Part shown: positions 20,991-32,375 of the stretch, piece by piece
How positions within the stretch are numbered: the first letter of the stretch is position 1
How the letters are laid out: the number at the start of each line of letters is the position of its first letter
Origin: Bettongia penicillata ogilbyi
Taxonomy: Eukaryota > Chordata > Mammalia > Diprotodontia > Potoroidae
Assembly (NCBI GenBank): GCA_023548195.1
Contig: JAJHZJ010000694.1
Location: 248,001-312,000, forward strand
Reading direction: 5' to 3'
DNA: 64,000 nucleotides
Notes under the pieces: generated by a model
Databases searched by the model: none
What the model was told of the DNA's origin: nothing
What the model saw: only the letters and a program-made list of their open reading frames with translations
Made by a program: the position numbers and the translations under genes

Positions 20991-22597
20991 AGTTATTGTG
21001 ACTTTAAAAGAAAAATCATCTCACCAAGACAAATCAGGTGATGAACCTCTGTGAACTCAGGCTGGTGCTATGAAGACAAACCAGGTTCATACTCAAAGCT
21101 GTTGCAGCCTGGTAATGCCTAACAGAGCTTACGCTCTTCTGAAACAGCATTTGAGAACCCAGGGTCACATCCACAATAGGTGAAATACCCAGGCAGGTGA
21201 AATAACTTAGCTCCCAAGACCGACAACTCAAGACTTTGTTATTTGCTTATCATTTGCCTGCATACCTTGGCCATCCTGAATACCTCTTAAACAATATTTA
21301 TGCAGGGATGAATATATAGAACTTATTAGGACAAAGAAAAACTTCCCAAATTGAGCTATTTGTAACTTTCTACTTCAAGTTTCACTCACCCCTGATTTGA
21401 AATGCAATGAAAGCACATTATTACTGTTTAAGATGCAAAGTACTGCCCTGAAAAATATTGCTTTCTTACCTGAGGTGAAACAAGTTATAAATTAATGGTT
21501 GGTGGAGAGTAAGGTACATGGTAAATAGAAATTCCTTAGAACCATGTGTGGGCTATTCTCCTCCAATAATGAGGTTATACTTGGGAGTGGATTAATTACT
21601 CTTTTTCTTCCAACTTAATTTATTTCATACTTTAAGAAACCAAAGTGTCCAGTAGCCACTATACTTGTGACAAAAAAACACAATAAAAGCAATTTCTCTG
21701 GTCCAAAAAATGAAGGGTTCCCGGTAATGCATTTTTGAATCCAGCATACCTTCCACTAATGAGGTTTCAGCATGCTATAAATAACACTAATGAGACTTTG
21801 TCTTGCCCATGTAATATATTTCCTTGATACAGCTTTAGATTCTCTCATGTTGCGTGGAAAACTAACAGCCTTAGAAAGAAATGTCTTCCAATAGCACATT
21901 AAAACCAAAAGCACAATTAAATATAAATGAATTCAGTAATTTAATTGCACTATTGTCGCTTTAAAAAATTCAAAAGAAAAGTAATGATGTCATTTTTTAA
22001 TCGGTAAATAATAAAAGTGCTGCAGGGTTGGTGCAATATTTAAATAAACATTTTTCTTGAAAAGGGTAGGATGCAAAGACCACCTTACATGCATAAGAAA
22101 TCTTGTGGTTTGCAAGAAACAGGCTTCCTTGGGTTAAACTGCTCTAATCCTCCAAATGCCTTAAAGCAAAGAGGCCTTAATTTCAGTCTTTTGATAAAGT
22201 TAAATTCTGTGTCCTCCACCTTCCTTCCATATTCTTGCTTTCAGAATGTTTTCTGCCTCGGAATATGAGCAACAGCATTCTTGTTAGTTTGATGAAGGTT
22301 TCAGGGAAAAACGCTGAGGGCCCTGACTATTTGACTACCTCTAGAGGCAAATACCTGAAAAATGGACTTCGTCATCAGAGAAGCAATCATTATTATGTAG
22401 GGATGATGTGGCACTTTGGCTTTGGCAAAGTGTTCAAAAATCATTAAGTAGGTTGCCTCTCATACAAGGCCTGACCTAGCCCATCTTCACTTCGATCATT
22501 CTCTGTGATAAAATTAGAGACATGAAAATAACTGAAAAGGGAAATCAAACCACAGTTTGGACTTCATTTTATATTGATTTGTATTCAACTACAGCTA
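20991..22597. other. Repeat-poor stretch, no gene recognised
   Basis: No confident repeats. 21880-22060 is AT-rich and contains the 10-mer TGATGTCATT (21985-21994), identical to the one at 20914-20923. Conserved-element-like in texture, but unproven. Confidence 0.35.
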
Positions 22598-22655
22598 AGA
22601 ATATATATATGTATATATGTATATATATATAATGTATGTATCATTTATACATATT
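22598..22655. repeat. (TA)n-rich microsatellite
   Basis: 'aatatatatatgtatatatg' and onward, ending 'aatgtatgtatc'. Confidence 0.9.
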
Positions 22656-23529
22656 TCACTTAATAAAAATTAATAATATGGAAAAAATAAAATTTATAAC
22701 ATTTTAAAATTTGAATTTAAAAATTAAAAAGAAAAAACAACATAATGGAAAAATTATGGGAAACATTTATTTTCAGCATATTATCTCTTTAAGTTATGGG
22801 GATACTACAGAGATTCATTGAATCAGAATACCAAAAAAATAAAAATAAGGAAAGAAAACTTAGATATCACCTGCACCAGCTCCCCAACATAGGACAGAGC
22901 TGCACCTGGACAGATGTGTACTTTTCCTAACGTTTTCTAGATGGAAAGATTGAATAGATACTTTTGATAATATGGTAGAAAGAGTATGAGAAAAGGGGAC
23001 GGAATCTTGGGTGCTGCTATCTGCGTAAAAAATGGTAGATCTCCATAAAGCCACTGATTTGGTGATACATAAATGAAGTCTATGCTTTAGTTGTTTAAAA
23101 TGACATTTCCACTATGTATATCTAAACTTAAAACAGTACTGTGGTCACAAGGTTTTTCTAATTCTCACTCTTCTTTCATTCAAATAGTATTGTGTTCTAC
23201 TAGCAAGTTAAAATTTCCCATTTAAAGTCTAAAATAAGAAAGAGTAAAATATAAAAACTACTTAGTTGTGTTCATTTTTTAATTGAACTAATAATGATAG
23301 TGGTACCTTACTAAATCAATTCATGAACTCATGGAACCTCATGAGATTTTCGTAATGGTCAAATTAGAATATTTACAAATTCCACATAAAAGTATCTTTT
23401 AGATGTTGACAGGAGGAGGAGAGAGAGGAAGCAGAGGAGGAAAATGATGAGTATGTGATCACACTGGAATATAGAACAAGGTAGACTAAAATGTTGTGAG
23501 AGTTTCAAATAATGGGTGTGGGGCTGAAC
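22656..23529. other. AT-rich spacer, no feature recognised
   Basis: A-rich around 22660-22760 and a GA-rich run at 23409-23450; otherwise nothing recognised. Confidence 0.4.
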
Positions 23530-23725
23530 TCAACACATTCCAAGTTTCCTCATAACTCAAATTCTTTATGACTTGTGTTGACTCTGCCACCATTCGCTCG
23601 GTATTGTACACTTTTGGTAAATCACTCCATTTATGTAAACCTCAGTTTCTCCTACATGTCAAATGAAAAGGTTGAAATTAATCATCTTTAAGGTCCTTCC
23701 AACTTAAAAAATTTTATGATAATCA
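23530..23725 (+). mobile_element. CORE-SINE/MIR remnant
   Basis: 'gtaaacctcagtttctccta', 'catgtcaaatgaaaaggttg' and 'ctttaaggtccttccaactt' follow the MAR/MIR order '...cctcagtttcctcatctgtaaaatg ... aggtcccttccagctct'. Confidence 0.7.
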
Positions 23726-23879
23726 GTTCCAGAGTTGAATGAAACTTATCCTTGGGAAGTTTTTTTCTCATAACTAAGCTATATATGTAGTACTGAGTTC
23801 TCTACTCTGTTCTCTATGGAAGTAGAAAATGAATAGGTTAGTTTATGGATGTAATACCAACAGTCTAAAGAGGCTTGTT

Positions 23880-24065
23880 TAGATATTGTATAAAGTAGTA
23901 AGTAGAGTAATGTATTTGGAAACAGGAAGCCCTAAATTGAAATCTTTCTCACTAGTTGTATGTCCTTGAGAGAGCCATGCCTCAGTTTCCTCATCTATAA
24001 AAGTAGAGGGTTGGACTTCATGGCCTCTAAGATATCTTCCAATTCTAAATCTATAAGTTGGTAAT
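23880..24065 (+). mobile_element. CORE-SINE
   Basis: 'catgcctcagtttcctcatc', 'gagggttggacttcatggcc', 'tctaagatatcttccaattc' and 'taaatctata' form a complete right half. The head is decayed. Confidence 0.8.
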
Positions 24066-25084
24066 TTCCAAGAAAAAAAGTATTAAATATCATATTGAGG
24101 ATTTGGGGGATGACTACTGGGATAAAAGGGCTAATCAGGGAATTCCCTAAGCATTTGTATGAGATTCTTGATGATGACAATACAAAGCACAGCTCTTTGT
24201 TTAGAGCAAGAGTTCTTGTTAGACACACAAGAGTAGATGGGTATGTTAATGTGACCTGAAAGAATAATCCATGGACAATGTTCATGAAGCTCAATTCCCA
24301 TATAGGGGAAAGGGGTTTCTGAATTATCTACGAAGGACCATCTGGAATCTAGAATATTAGAGAAAGAGGATTTACTAGGCAGTACTGGTTTAGGGAGGTG
24401 CCTCATAGGCAATCTCAAAGATGAACCTCCTAGAAAGAAAAGAGAATTCCTTGATTCATTTTGCTCCTAGGACAAAAACATTATCATCCATAACTTTCTG
24501 GTGCAGCATCCTACCTGGAGAGTGATGCCAGGGAGCTTTTCTGGCAGTACAGGTCAAATGAAAAGGGTTTTGCTTATTCATACCAAAGAATGGTGATCCT
24601 CTGGTGGGAGCGAAATGAGACTGTGTAAGGCTCAGTGGAAAAGAAGCACTATTCAGAATGCCAAAGGAATGCCTCAGTGGCAAGTCCCAGTTCAAGTACC
24701 TTCTGATGGGTAAGTTATGTGATTTCTGTGTGTTTTTTCTTAATCTGTTTATAGGCTACTTTGAATTCTTTACATTTTATGTGTTTTTTATAGAGTAAAA
24801 TAAAGATTGTCCTGCACTTGATATACATTTAGTACCTTGACTGCTCATACTTGACTTGGGAATGCCTTTTTGGCCACATTAAGAGTTACCTAGACACAAA
24901 ATAGGACATGAGCATATATAATAGATTTTCCCAGAATAACTACGGACAGTGAGCCAAAAAAGAGAAAATGACCCTCTTGGAGGATTAGCCCCCAGGATCA
25001 AAGTGAGTCTATTTGAGTACAGAATCTTGGGGATGGAAGGAGATCTCTGGGTTATTAGTCAAATTGGCAGCCATAACAATGCTT
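24066..25084. other. No feature recognised
   Basis: No repeat or gene recognised. The 95-99 codon minus-strand frames overlapping at 23995-24418 look like chance. Confidence 0.4.
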
Positions 25085-25148
25085 TTACATACATATATAT
25101 TTAAATATCATATATGTGTGTATATGTACATATATATAAATATATGCC
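25085..25148. repeat. (TA)/(TATG)-rich microsatellite
   Basis: 'atatgtgtgtatatgtacat' and similar alternating units. Confidence 0.85.
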
Positions 25149-25539
25149 ACTTGATGCTTTTAAAAGTGCTTTCACAAACCCGATTCCATTTTATTCCATC
25201 AGTTATGTAAATACAAACAATGCAACATGTACCAAACTCATTCTTGACCTATTGAGGGAACTTTTCATGGGAATGAATGTTACGAATGTTTAATCTGTTT
25301 ATTTGGTCATTCTTACCTATCACTAGGTCACAAGTGCCTAGGAGTTATAGAATTATTTTATACTAAACTTTCAAGGCAGCCAGTACATATCCTTCCTCAT
25401 AAAATTATCCTCAACAAGTGTACCTGGTGACAGTCACAAGCTATAGCCATAATAACTTACACTACATGTGTCACAGGAACATTGGGAAGACAAAAATGAC
25501 ACAGCAAGGGATCTCTCATTTTGGAAACAAAAAAATTCC
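25149..25539. other. No feature recognised
   Basis: No repeat or gene recognised. Confidence 0.4.
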
Positions 25540-25660
25540 AAGTAAATACGAAATGCAATTATTAGCTTCTCTGGGCCTCAGATTCCTTATGTGTAACATA
25601 ACAGCATTGGATCAGATGAACTTCTTATTCCCTGTTCTTACTATAATTACAGTTCTTCAA
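25540..25660 (+). mobile_element. CORE-SINE right-half fragment
   Basis: 'cttctctgggcctcagattc', 'cttatgtgtaacataacagc' and 'attggatcagatgaacttct' match the SINE right half. Confidence 0.6.
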
Positions 25661-26490
25661 TCAGTAGATCTCAGCTGTCCATCACAGTCTTGGATTAGGT
25701 GCCTAAATTTCTGGACATTTGCTGTGTAGTGTCATATGCACTTTGTTAAGTCATTCAGAGCTCATCTCTAATCCCAAAACTGCCACCACACAATTTCTTT
25801 CTATGCATTTTCTTTAATTCCATAAGATAGGGGAAACAGCTGTGTTAAAGCTACCGATCATTCATTCCCATCCTCCTGGCTGGAACTCAAAGAACCTGCG
25901 ATCACTCAGAAGCCACTGCTGTTCAGGAGTGAGGGATAAAGACCGAATTGATAACCAAGGCCTGCCTGCAGATTTCTTCCTGTCACCTGTAGAATGCATC
26001 CGTGTCCCAGCTTACACAGACCGTCACTGAGCTCCACAAGCATCTCCAAAATCCATACACTTTGCTATTATTTCTGTCCAAAACCAAAGACTCCAGCAAG
26101 CTCTTTGGTTTTCCTGGACAACTGCCCAAAGTGCTGGATACAAAGAAAAGATGCAGGTGGCCCACATTCCTACGCTTTGGATGTCTGAAGACAGTTAAAA
26201 GAAAAATGCCAAATGTTGAATAGGTACAACTCTCCTTAATGCTGCACGGATTCTACTGTTCCTTTTGCATGGTCTTCCTTTGTTTCGCTCACGTCATTAT
26301 GCTCTGTTTTAGTCAGAGGGAAACAAGAGAATATTGTTTTTGTCTAATTGCTTTACTCAAAACTCTCAGCAAAGGCAAACCACACTGGAATTTTATTATT
26401 TTTAGAATACTACAGGGTTTTAACTTTGAGTAGTCATGTGATCTACAGAGCCACAAAGATCCTTAAATGAACCATTTTTCCCCCACTCTC
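25661..26490. other. Unassigned sequence
   Basis: No repeat recognised. Overlapping plus-strand frames of 62-73 codons at 25842-26223 lack any known motif. Confidence 0.35.
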
Positions 26491-26497
26491 AGGAAAA

Positions 26498-26526
<29 letters not shown>
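26498..26526. repeat. (GT)n microsatellite
   Basis: About 14 perfect GT units followed by 'ttgtctgt'. Confidence 0.95.
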
Positions 26527-26529
<3 letters not shown>

Positions 26530-27129
26530 TCTGTATGAAGTCCCACACAAGGTTAGTAAAAATATGTTCCAAGGCCACATCAGCATCTATTTATAAGCAT
26601 ACCATACACACATGGGATTTTTAAAGTGGCACTTGATGTGCAGTAATAGTTTTTTTTTCCTCCACTAATGTAGAAAATTTAGTAGAGGTCAATACAATGT
26701 ATCATTTTCTAAGTCACTTTTGTTTATTAAGAAATTCAGAATAATAGGATCCAACCTGAAAAAAGTCAATGCAGTCTAAAAATAACAAAGTGCATAACAA
26801 ATGTGTCCTCATTTTGCTCTTAATAGAAGGTGTTTCTTGTGCTCTGGTGGGGATGACCTATCCAATACACAACCTTGTACAGTCAATTTATTCCTTCATC
26901 AGACATTCATTTGTGAGAGGTTTTATTGTGCATTGTCTTAACATAAAACTGCAGCACAAAGCAAGCTTTCATTTAATAGGTTGGTTCTTTTATCAGAAAA
27001 CCTATCTAAAAGGCATTAGTTCAAAAGAAAGAAGGGTGGATGTAAGAGTATCATCTAATTTTCCTACAAAGCTGTGTTTTCACACTTTGAGTAGAAGGAT
27101 TTCTCAATCCAAAACCCGAAAATCATAGC
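26527..27129. other. Unassigned sequence with a segment echoed at 45.65 kb
   Basis: 26880-26940 resembles 45651-45716 (see findings). The 119-codon frame at 26769-27128 has no recognisable domain. Confidence 0.35.
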
Positions 27130-27335
27130 TTATATGGCACCTTACAGTTTTCAAAATACTTTTTCACAAATATCATCTGATTTGATCCCTACAACAACTT
27201 CATGAGGGAAGTAGGGGATATACTCTGATTTCCATTTTAGCTGTCACACAGTGAGCAGTGGGACTTGAACTAAACATTATTTTCTTATTCAGAATCCAAT
27301 GATCTTTACTATGTACCTCCCTAGCTATGGGGTAT
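27130..27335 (-). mobile_element. MIR/CORE-SINE
   Basis: Reversed core: 'atggcaccttacagttttca', 'aaatatcatctgatttgatc', 'cctacaacaacttcatgagg', then 'gtgggacttgaactaaacat' and 'atccaatgatctttactatg'. Confidence 0.75.
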
Positions 27336-27552
27336 GACCTAGGGACATGAAGCAAGGGGATTCTGCTCCAGTGTCACTCCAATAGTCAAGGTCCATAAAA
27401 CTACAACACTGAAGATTCATTCCTTTGGGAACAAGGGTTTTTGTTTGGCTGATTTTTTGGACTCTAAGAATTACCTATTAAAATGCAAATGTCCACAGGA
27501 TGGTAATGTCCTTTATGAGAAAACAGTTTAGTACGAATTAATTGATAGGTAG

Positions 27553-27580
27553 CAAAAAAAAAAAAAAAGAAAAGAAAAGC
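27553..27580. repeat. A-rich simple repeat
   Basis: A run of about 15 A followed by gaaaa units. Possibly the tail of a lost retroposon, but no body is recognisable. Confidence 0.8.
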
Positions 27581-27759
27581 AAATACCTAGAAGAAAAATG
27601 GGTTGGGGGAAGATATTGGAGAGAGATATTGGGGAGATATCAAAGGACAGAAAAGATGTGCTATAAAAAGTAGATGGAAAATAACAAAGAAAAATTTTAA
27701 CAAACTCACAATTTTGTGTAGGACTAACCCTGAAGACACAAATTCTACAAAATAACTAT
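27581..27759. other. No feature recognised
   Basis: A/G-rich spacer. Confidence 0.3.
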
Positions 27760-28405
27760 GTATTAGCAGAGCCTGGACTATTATAATGGCCTCATAACTG
27801 GTCTCCCTGAATTCAGTATCACTCCAACTCTAAGTCCATCAATAACTGCCAAAGCGGCATCCTTACAGCCTAGATCTGGCTATGTCAATGCCCTGCTCAA
27901 GAAATTCCTGTGCCTCCCTGTTCCCATTTGGCATCTAAAGCCCTTCATCATTTGACTCCAACTGTTTTTCTAAATTGACTGTACCTTACTCCCTGTCACA
28001 CATTCTATATTCTAGTGAATCTGGCCTACTTCTTCCTACTGTGGGACATTCCAGCACCCACTAATGCCTATTGCACCGCCTATCGCTGTCATAAAATGTT
28101 CTCCCTGATTGTCACAGCCTCTTAAAACCCCCAGTGTCTCTGCTCATCTCAAAGCCATATTCTCCAACAGTCCTTTTCTACTTCCTCCAGTTATTAATGC
28201 CCTCGCCCCCACTCCAAAACTTAGCATTTATTTTGTATATATTCTGTATTTACTTGTCAATAAAAACATTGTTTCCTCTCTCCTCACTCTTCATCAGAAT
28301 GGAAGTTCTTAGAAGACAGGAGCTATCTTAATTATGTATTTGAATCCCCAGTACCTGATACATTGAAGGTATTTAATAAGGGCTTGTTGATAAATTGGTG
28401 ACGCC
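27760..28405 (+). mobile_element. LINE-2 (L2), ORF2 C-terminus plus 3' UTR
   Basis: Starts at 'ctggactattataatggcct', which is L2 LDYYNGL (family LDYCNSL). Continues through 'gctatgtcaatgccctgctc', 'tctaaagcccttcatcattt' and 'attctatattctagtgaatc', and ends with 'tcagaatggaagttcttaga', 'cagtacctgatacattgaag' and 'gtatttaataagggcttgtt'. A nearly complete 3' 640 bases; frames are broken. Confidence 0.85.
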
Positions 28406-28499
28406 TCAAATGCAAGGAAATGGGACAAAGCATTTAAACATATAGAGTAAAACCCTGTATTTCAAAATAGCATAATCCTGCACTTATGAGACCTCTGGA

Positions 28500-28760
28500 C
28501 GCTCAAAGAGACAGCATGGCCTGGTGGATAGAAAGCTGACTGTAAAACCAGGAAGCCTGGGTTCAAAAATGTATCTTGGTCATGTGACTTGTAACCTACC
28601 CACTCAATATCTCTCTGCTACCAAGATGATAAATTATAAGGGCAATGCCAGTGTGCATTGAGAGAGAGAGTTTCCTCACCTGGAAGTTACCTAAACTAAT
28701 GAGATCACAAGTCCAGTCCTTGTACCTAATTCCTAACCTGGCCACCTCAGCCAGAGCAAT
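28500..28760 (+). mobile_element. Marsupial tRNA-type SINE, long-body family, copy 2
   Basis: Head 'agacagcatggcctggtgga', B-box 'gggttcaaaaatg', then 'actcaatatctctctgctac', 'gagagtttcctcacctggaa' and 'tgagatcacaagtccagtcc'. The most complete of the three copies. Confidence 0.75.
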
Positions 28761-28889
28761 GGTACATCTATCTGTGTGAAAGTTGAGTATTCTGACCCAA
28801 TTATCACAAGCCTCGTAAGGTTAGTTTTGTATATGAGAAAAGGAAATATGGAAGAGATGATCTCTGATGAACACTGGACTGGTGTCAGA

Positions 28890-29095
28890 AGACACACAGG
28901 TCAGACACTGAGAGCTGAAAAGGACTCTGGGGAGCAGCTAGTCAAACCTTCTCATTTTACAGATGAGGAAACCCAGGTCACAGGAAGTTAAGCAATGTGT
29001 TGAATGTCACATAGTTTGTAAGTGGGAGAGCCAGGATTTGAACTTCTCCCTCCAAATGCAGGCTTCTCCCTGGGCCAAGAGAGCACTTGAGTTTC
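28890..29095 (-). mobile_element. MIR/CORE-SINE
   Basis: Reversed order: 'cttctcattttacagatgag', 'gaaacccaggtcacaggaag', 'ttaagcaatgtgttgaatgt', then 'gagccaggatttgaacttct'. Confidence 0.75.
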
Positions 29096-29267
29096 ATCCC
29101 TGCTCCTCATCCTTACTCAGTCTTCTCCCATGACTATGGCAAGTCTGAGAGGCAGGTTCATTGCTATGCAATGGGATACCAATAACCACTACCACCTCCA
29201 GGGATTGGTTGCTGTAAGAATCAAATGAGATTATCAAGGTCAAAATGTTTTTAAAAATGCAAAGTGA

Positions 29268-29389
29268 GGGACAGTTAGGTAGCATAGTGGATAGAGTCAA
29301 GGAGTCCTGGGTTTAAATTTGAACTTGGACACTTACTAGTTGTGTGACCCTAAGCAAGTCACTTAACGTCAATTGTCTCAAAAAAAAGT
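29268..29389 (+). mobile_element. Short marsupial tRNA-type SINE with poly(A)
   Basis: 'gggacagttaggtagcatag', 'tggatagag', B-box side 'gggtttaaatttgaact', 'tgtgtgaccctaagcaagtc', then 'gtcaattgtctcaaaaaaaa'. A target duplication is visible: 29253-29267 (ending gcaaagtga) and 29382-29396 (ending gtaaagtga), about 13 of 15 bases alike. tRNA-derived and non-autonomous. Confidence 0.85.
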
Positions 29390-30595
29390 AAAGTGATATA
29401 CCTAGGTAAAGTATCTCTATAATATAATGATGTTGAAATATACATAAGACACATCATTGTGACAGAGAAGAATGCTGTCCACTTTCATCAGCCTTCATGA
29501 AATTAGCTCTATGAGATGTTCCCTTAGGTCTTACCTTGAGTTCCTGACATTGGAATTCCAAGAGTTGTGTGAGTACAAATGGTGAGGAAGAAGAAAGCAT
29601 GGGGAGATAAATGACAAAGAATTGCCTTGAGCACTACAGGGAAAGAAGCTGAATAAATGGAGAGGTTCATTTGGCACCGTCCTGGATTCATGACTTTGCC
29701 AATATATCTTTGATCTTGATGTATTCATCAAAGAAGACCTCAGCTCCTTTGAGCCTACTATGTTCTGTCTGGAGAACCCAACTGTGTAAAAGAGGGAGAA
29801 TGTAGGGAAACTGTGGATGCCATCAGAAGCTGTGCATTTTAAATAGCTACTTTTCTCTGCAGTCCTATGTGGGAGGGGAACATATGGCCTTACATTTATT
29901 AGACTCCTGAGTTTAGGTTTGAAACATCATATTTTCATTACAAATAAGCTTGATGACTCTGCCTATTGCAATGATTTCAACGCATGGCTAATTTTATCTG
30001 TGGCGGCGGTAAGAGTGGCATATCAATTTACTGCCAGAGGAGAATATTTTGATTCTAGCCTCTTACCCCTGAACCTGACTTGTCTATTTTAATGATGAAA
30101 CCTGAAGCAATTGATTACTGATGGGGCTATAAAAAACCATCTGAAAGCCAGAAGAAAACGGGATCATTTTTAAGAATTGTGAATATTCACAACAGTGGGA
30201 TGTGGGGGTGAGTGGAGGAGAATAAAGATCGTGTGCATTCAAGGGCATGCTAAAGTTTCACTTCTTCAGCAAGTCCAGCCAAGGGTTTCACAGAGCAGCT
30301 CAAGTCGGCACAATTTGGCCAGCAATCTGGCAAGAACAGAACTGTTTGTGAAGTTTTTTCTTCTGCTTCTGGCCTCCAGCCAAACAAGGAAACAGCAGTG
30401 AAAGCTTCACTAATGGGCAGCTACACTCCAAGGCAGGAAGTATAGACGAAAATACAAGTAGAAAATATCAGGTGGAGCGAAAGGTATTCTAACGTCAGCT
30501 ATCAGCCATCTTTCAAGGTCCTACCATCTCCATAGTAACTTCCCTGGTGATGCTCTCTCCCTCCTGAGAGAACTTTGTCAAAGATAATGATGTTT
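29390..30595. other. No feature recognised
   Basis: No confident repeat or coding signal over about 1.2 kb. Confidence 0.4.
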
Positions 30596-30890
30596 GTAAA
30601 ATAAAGGGCTGGAAGTGCCCTTGGAGATCATCCAGTACTAGTTATTATCAATAATCATCATGGACATTTATATGATACTTGGAAAGACCTGCAAAGCTCT
30701 TTTGATTTTAACCATAATTTTATGACTAAGTATGACAGATATTATTATCTATATTTTACAGAGGACAGAAGTTAAGAGATTCGCCCCACTATCAAATAGC
30801 TCTTCTCACAAGGAGTATTCAAACACAGATCTCTTCTGACTCCAACTTCAACATTCTCTTCACCGTACCATGTTGCTTACCTCTCCCTTA
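30596..30890 (-). mobile_element. MIR/CORE-SINE, possibly two fragments
   Basis: 'aagggctggaagtgcccttg' (30600) may be a separate SINE or L3 scrap. 30655-30890 is a reversed CORE-SINE: 'atttatatgatacttggaaa', 'gacctgcaaagctcttttga', 'atctatattttacagaggac', then 'tattcaaacacagatctctt'. Confidence 0.65.
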
Positions 30891-31036
30891 TTTCAGTTCC
30901 ATAATCAACCTTGTATATATCTCTTTATTTCTCCTAGAAATATTATGTGTCCTAGATGATTTAGTTCATGACCCTAATAGGGACTGTTTTACAACAATTG
31001 GCATGCTGACAGGGCTTTCTGAAGGTAATAATGATT

Positions 31037-31226
31037 CAGGGGTGGGGAACCTGTGGCCCTCTAGGTCTTCAAGTGTGCCCTTTGACTGAATTCAAACTTC
31101 ACACAACAAATCCCCTTAATAAAAGGATTTGTTCTATAAAACTTGTCAAACTTGTCAGTCAAAAGACCAAACCCAAGGACCCAGAAGGTAACATGTAGCT
31201 TTCAGGTCACAGATTCCTCACCCCTA
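31037..31226. mobile_element. Palindromic hAT-like miniature DNA element (MITE)
   Basis: About 190 bases forming one long imperfect inverted repeat. It starts CAGGGGTGGGGAACCTGTGG and ends with 'gattcctcacccct', the decayed complement. Matching arms include 'ccctttgactgaattcaaac' with 'cagtcaaaagaccaaaccc', and 'caaatccccttaat' with 'aaaaggatttg' around the centre near 31120. CAGGG ends are typical of hAT elements. No transposase. The putative 8-bp flanks (taatgatt and taccagtt) match at only 4 positions, so the duplication is not secure. Confidence 0.7.
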
Positions 31227-31278
31227 TACCAGTTCAAATCCATGAAATATACTAATGACTGCTCAATGAATATTCACA

Positions 31279-32125
31279 TCAATTTAATTCAATTCAATAA
31301 TCAACAAACACTTAATAATCATCTAATATAAGTCAGGAACTGTCCTGGGTGCTGAGGATACAGAGGCAAAAATGCAGCAATCCCCACTCTCAAGGGGGTT
31401 ATATTTCTCAAGAAAGACAACATGTATCTATATAAACAAATATAGAAGCAGAAAAGCATAGGGGATAGAAGGATGGCTGGAAGCCAGGAATACCTTGTCC
31501 AAATCCTAACACTGACACATTCTTGGGTCTTGAACAAGCTGTATAACCTATCAAGTGTTTCAGGCAACTAAGACTATAAATCTAAGTGGCAGAGAATTTT
31601 CTCATCAGGGAACTCTCTATACCACAAAAAGCATAGGTGCAGTCCCCATGAGTCTGCTATATAAAATAAATACAAGGTAGCATAGGAAGGTTGAAGGAAT
31701 AGGGAAAATATTCATGTGGAAGGTAATGCTTGAGCTAAATTACAAGATAGGAAGGAATATTATGAAACAGATGAGAAGGTCAGCGGCAAGGAGGAGAAAT
31801 AGGAAATGGAGTGTCTTCTGTAAGGAGCTAAGGGAAGGTCACTTTAGTTACACAACTGAGTAGAGAAAGAGGAGAAAATTATAATGATTCTGGGACTACA
31901 TGGTGAAGACTTTAAAAGCACAAAAATGTGACATAATGTATGAGATACAGTTCGCAGTTCAGACTGCTCGGAATGGAATATGCTTGTTAGAGCAATATGA
32001 AATTAATGAGGAAAAAGAGGGTGGAGTCGAATTATTAAGAGCTTTAAATGCCAGACAGAAGGGTTAGTGTTTTATCCCAGAGGCAAAAGGGAGCCACCAA
32101 GTTTTGTGAATTAGAAGTAACATGG
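31279..32125 (-). mobile_element. LINE-2 (L2) 3' region, split by a SINE
   Basis: Reversed L2 tail: 'ataatcaacaaacacttaat', 'gtcctgggtgctgaggatac', 'ctctcaagggggttatattt'. It resumes after the SINE with 'aatacaaggtagcataggaa', 'ggtaatgcttgagctaaatt', then 'gctttaaatgccagacagaa' and 'gttttatcccagaggcaaaa'. The internal segment near 31850-32030 is decayed. Confidence 0.8.
31444..31656 (+). mobile_element. Marsupial tRNA-type SINE, long-body family, copy 3
   Basis: Nested in the L2. Body: 'gcataggggatagaaggatg', 'ggaagccaggaatacctt', 'tcaggcaactaagactataa', 'ggcagagaattttctcatca', then 'ggaactctctataccac'. Flanks give a target duplication: 31429-31443 (ctatataaacaaata) and 31657-31672 (ctatataaaataaata). 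Confidence 0.8.
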
Positions 32126-32234
32126 TCAGAAGACATGACTTACTTGAGCCTGGTCAGAATCCATAAAAAATGTATTCTAGCCCTGTTCGTGAAAACTTAT
32201 CTAATCAGCTGTCAGTTAGGGAGGGAGCTTCCCA
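32126..32234. other. No feature recognised
   Basis: Short spacer. Confidence 0.3.
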
Positions 32235-32375
32235 TCCTTCCCTTGCCTCATCACCTATATATATATTTTTCTTATGAACTTGTAATGTCATTTTTGTATT
32301 ATACTTATTTGTGGACATGTCTTTGTGACCTAATAAATGTATAAGCTCATTATATAAGCAGGGGTCATTTCTTCT
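32235..32375 (+). mobile_element. LINE-2 (L2) 3' fragment
   Basis: 'tgtattatacttatttgtgg', 'acatgtctttgtgacctaat' and 'gtataagctcattatataag' followed by 'caggggtcatttcttcttt' mirror 'acttatttgtgtacatgtc ... aatgtaagctccttgagagcaggg'. Confidence 0.6.

Noticed and set aside
24686..24730. Possible splice donor 'tgatgggtaagttatg' after an open stretch
   Set aside because: A strong-looking donor but no acceptor or reading frame upstream; may be part of a decayed SINE.
26769..27128. 119-codon plus-strand frame
   Set aside because: Ends in a MIR and has no domain; the composition looks like random AT-rich sequence.
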